64,000 nucleotides of DNA, from assembly GCF_019977235.1 (NCBI RefSeq), contig NZ_AP024646.1, positions 1,178,001 to 1,242,000 of the forward strand, in the 5' to 3' direction. The notes below the pieces were generated by a model that was given only the letters and a program-made list of their open reading frames with translations, did not search any database and had not been told where the DNA came from. The position numbers and the translations under genes were made by a program. Numbering within the stretch: the first letter of the stretch is position 1; each line of letters begins with the position of its first letter. Source of the stretch: Arthrobacter sp. StoSoilB5 (GTDB taxonomy: Bacteria; Actinomycetota; Actinomycetes; Actinomycetales; Micrococcaceae). Shown in pieces: positions 62,192 through 64,000 of this stretch.

Positions 62192-62724
62192 GAAACAGGG
62201 TGGTGCCGGAGGTGCTTGCCGCAGCACCACGATAATCATCACGATTGTCCCGAACCTTTGTGAAGAAGAAGAAAAGTCCCGATCAATTCCTCCCGGCCCA
62301 CTTCAGGCCGCTGACTGCAGCCTGAGGGGAGTAGCACTGAAGCACGTATTGCTGCTGCTCGGAGGCCCCGAATTCGTACTGGTCTAACCGCCATCGATGG
62401 ACTCCCCTGTTGGTGCGGCTGTTCTTCCCGCTGGGGTCAGGCTAGCAAGAGTGCACGAAACTCCACCCAGAGTCACCCGCAAGCTTGGCCTGTTTGTCGC
62501 CCGAGCGAGTACGACCGTTTGAGGATCCCCGAAAGGACATCCGCTAAGCGACAGAATCTACAAACAGAAATCTCCCTGGTCTCTTGTTCCGCTCCCTTCA
62601 AATTCCAGACAACGATGTGGGAGATTTGTTTCATGGATCAAAGTGGGCGTGAAACGCCCGAGGTAGCGGAGCAGGCTGGCTCGCCGGTCTCGGTGCGCGG
62701 GTCCATCTCTTGGAGGAACGAGCG
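62192..62724. other. Gap after the RHS fragment, no gene seen
   Basis: About 530 bases with no frame having a ribosome site and credible sequence. It probably holds debris of an old tip cassette, but no further match to RHS sequence was recognised. Confidence 0.45.
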
Positions 62725-63075
62725 GTGACAAGATACATCGAGCGTCTCCGGAAGCTTCCGATGCCGCTCCGCGTAGGAGCGCTGGCATCCCTTGCAGTGT
62801 TCCTGATCGCATTCGCAACCCTGGCCACATCCCACGGCCAAAGGCCTGTCGTCGCATTTTCAATAGGAATACTTGGGCTTGATGGGCTCGTTGGGGGCAT
62901 GGTCCTGGCGACAAACTATCGTGGTTACGCTGCTGCATATGCGGAGCTATGGTCGGTAGATGAGGCCAGACGTTGGCTGCGTGCTTATATTCGGGTGTAC
63001 GGCGTGGTCTCTGTGATAGGCGGAATTGTTTTTGTCGCCGTTTCCGTGCTCCTTGAATTAGCGCGCACATCGTGA
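62725..63075 (+). CDS. Hypothetical membrane protein
   Basis: 116 residues from GTG 62725 with GGAGG 8 bases upstream. Three hydrophobic helices: RVGALASLAVFLIAFATLA, VVAFSIGILGLDGLVGGMVLA, and YGVVSVIGGIVFVAVSVLLEL. No motif known. It lies in the RHS neighbourhood. Confidence 0.68.
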   Translation: MTRYIERLRKLPMPLRVGALASLAVFLIAFATLATSHGQRPVVAFSIGILGLDGLVGGMVLATNYRGYAAAYAELWSVDEARRWLRAYIRVYGVVSVIGGIVFVAVSVLLELARTS

Positions 63076-63190
63076 AGCCGTGCCCGTCTGCGACTACATC
63101 AGCCAATTGATGGTCCGACCTCGATCTGGTTTCCAACTGGCGGTCTCTGCTACCTCTGGGACATACCGACCGCAATCCGAAGAGGCACCG

Positions 63191-63538
63191 ATGGAATATG
63201 TTTTTAGAGGCGGGCTCGCAATCCCCGGAAGATTCAGGATCATCGGACCCTGGGTCATACTCAGCATGAGCCCCTCGCAGCTTGAGTTCCGGTTGAGGTC
63301 CCGGTGGCTCGCACGCTACTTCGGCCCCTGGCGGCTACAGCGTTCCGCCGTCCGCGACATTTATCCAGGCCGACCTCACGTCTTATATTCCTGGACCCGG
63401 ATCAACTTCCTCGCTGACGACAACATGCCGTGGATGTTCCTGGCCGAATGGCCTGAGGGCGTCCTTGGAGCCGCGAAAGAGCTCGGCTACCCGGCCCGCT
63501 TTGACACCCGAATCTGGCCGCCAGCGTCTCCGGGATGA
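63191..63538 (+). CDS. Hypothetical protein with a paralogue relic at 55413
   Basis: 115 residues from ATG 63191 with GAGG 5 bases upstream; the open frame extends further upstream but has no better start. Recognisable blocks are IPGRFRIIGPWVILSMSPSQLEF, RYFGPWRLQRSAVRDIYPGRP and NFLADDNMPWMFLAEWPEG. It has no signal or membrane helix that is clear. A frameshifted, truncated relative sits at 55413-55650. Both are near RHS and IS110 debris, which suggests a mobile, duplicated accessory gene. Function unknown. Confidence 0.68.
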   Translation: MEYVFRGGLAIPGRFRIIGPWVILSMSPSQLEFRLRSRWLARYFGPWRLQRSAVRDIYPGRPHVLYSWTRINFLADDNMPWMFLAEWPEGVLGAAKELGYPARFDTRIWPPASPG

Positions 63539-63635
63539 CGACGCGCAGGATTCTCGCGGCTTTTCCAGCGTTGATGGTTGCTCCAGCCCGAGGGGACCGG
63601 CGGCGCCCCGCCGCACGTCTAAGTCCAGTCTGAAG

Positions 63636-63663
63636 CGTCCGGTGAAGGATCCCTCAACGGACG
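63636..63663 (+). terminator. Hairpin related to the 57722 palindrome
   Basis: A 28-base region with arms CGTCCGGTGAAGGA and TCCCTCAACGGACG (12 of 14 pairs) lies 97 bases after the stop of the preceding gene. GGTGAAGGATCC is shared with 57723-57734. Confidence 0.5.
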
Positions 63664-63906
63664 CTGCGGTCACCCAGCGCGTTAGGTGATGGAGTCAACA
63701 AAACCGGGGGGCAGTCCCGACGCCGTGAAGGACGGGTGCGCCACTATTTAATGGGCGCGCCTGCTCGATTACATTCGTCCCTATTTGACCGTCGACGGTT
63801 GGGCCCTCTCCAACGTATGCTCGGGCCAACGACGACTGGTGCTTTCAATAGGAAGCAGCGGTTAAGTTCAAATAGCGATCGGCTGCGCGGCTGCAAGGAG
63901 TCTTAG

Positions 63907-64000
63907 ATGCTACCCACGAACAGGTTTTTTGCAGTCGCAAGTCTAATCATGGCCTTGGCAAGTCTCATATATGGAATTTTTGACATCTCACAATCCAATT
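63907..64000 (+). CDS. Start of a membrane/exported protein, cut by window edge
   Basis: ATG 63907 has AAGGAG 6 bases upstream. The first 31 codons include a hydrophobic helix (FFAVASLIMALASLIYGIF) and stay open to the end of the window. Nothing more can be said. Confidence 0.7.
   Translation, partial: MLPTNRFFAVASLIMALASLIYGIFDISQSN

Overview
The window looks like chromosomal DNA of a high-GC actinobacterium, most likely Micrococcaceae (Arthrobacter/Paenarthrobacter type). Supporting signs are a DUF222/HNH '13E12-like' gene, a HelD-type helicase, a PmoA-like/GH3/LacI sugar island, many GTG/TTG starts with purine-rich ribosome sites, and ANTAR and TetR regulators. No rRNA, tRNA, CRISPR array or intact insertion sequence was seen.

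Layout: (1) 1-3560, a sugar ABC importer (two permeases, a binding lipoprotein) with a YesL/DUF624 protein. (2) 3643-8437, an HNH nuclease-like gene with two pentapeptide-coding minisatellites, then a minus-strand SDR-VOC-DinB run and an unknown coiled-coil protein. (3) 8469-14904, a carbohydrate island: GH3 glycosidase divergent from Gfo/Idh oxidoreductase, PmoA-like protein, cupin and LacI regulator, with repeated GAAACTTTC-like operators. (4) 14920-24070, housekeeping and accessory genes including GAF-ANTAR, an MFS exporter, HelD and a TetR-controlled ADH/hydrolase operon. (5) 24098-27425, an AT-richer five-gene minus-strand operon encoding a small secreted Trp-rich protein, a CPBP protease, an ABC transporter and a small membrane protein. 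It resembles a bacteriocin production/immunity unit and is the best candidate for an undescribed system. (6) 27712-37108, regulators and small transporters flanking three exported proteins (tandem-repeat FG-GAP-like, lipoprotein, NPCBM plus beta-helix).

(7) 37131-50154, an anti-phage island. It begins beside a scrambled relic of the beta-helix gene. It holds a type III-like Res and Mod pair in one operon with a DUF4391 protein and a large PLD/SNF2-like helicase, then a single-chain GmrSD-like protein (DUF262 plus HNH-like end) and an McrA-like SRA-HNH enzyme. (8) 50760-54841, an amino acid/polyamine permease, a dihydrofolate-reductase-like protein and an MFS transporter with readable promoters and operators. 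(9) 54903-64000, a decayed accessory zone: an IS110-type transposase relic, a frameshifted paralogue relic, a possible TetR relic, small unknown genes, and an RHS protein lacking its N-terminus but keeping a distinct C-terminal tip. The RHS tip is followed by a membrane protein (possible immunity) and a displaced fragment of RHS core DNA.

All functions are assigned by reading motifs and remembered family features; no database search was run.
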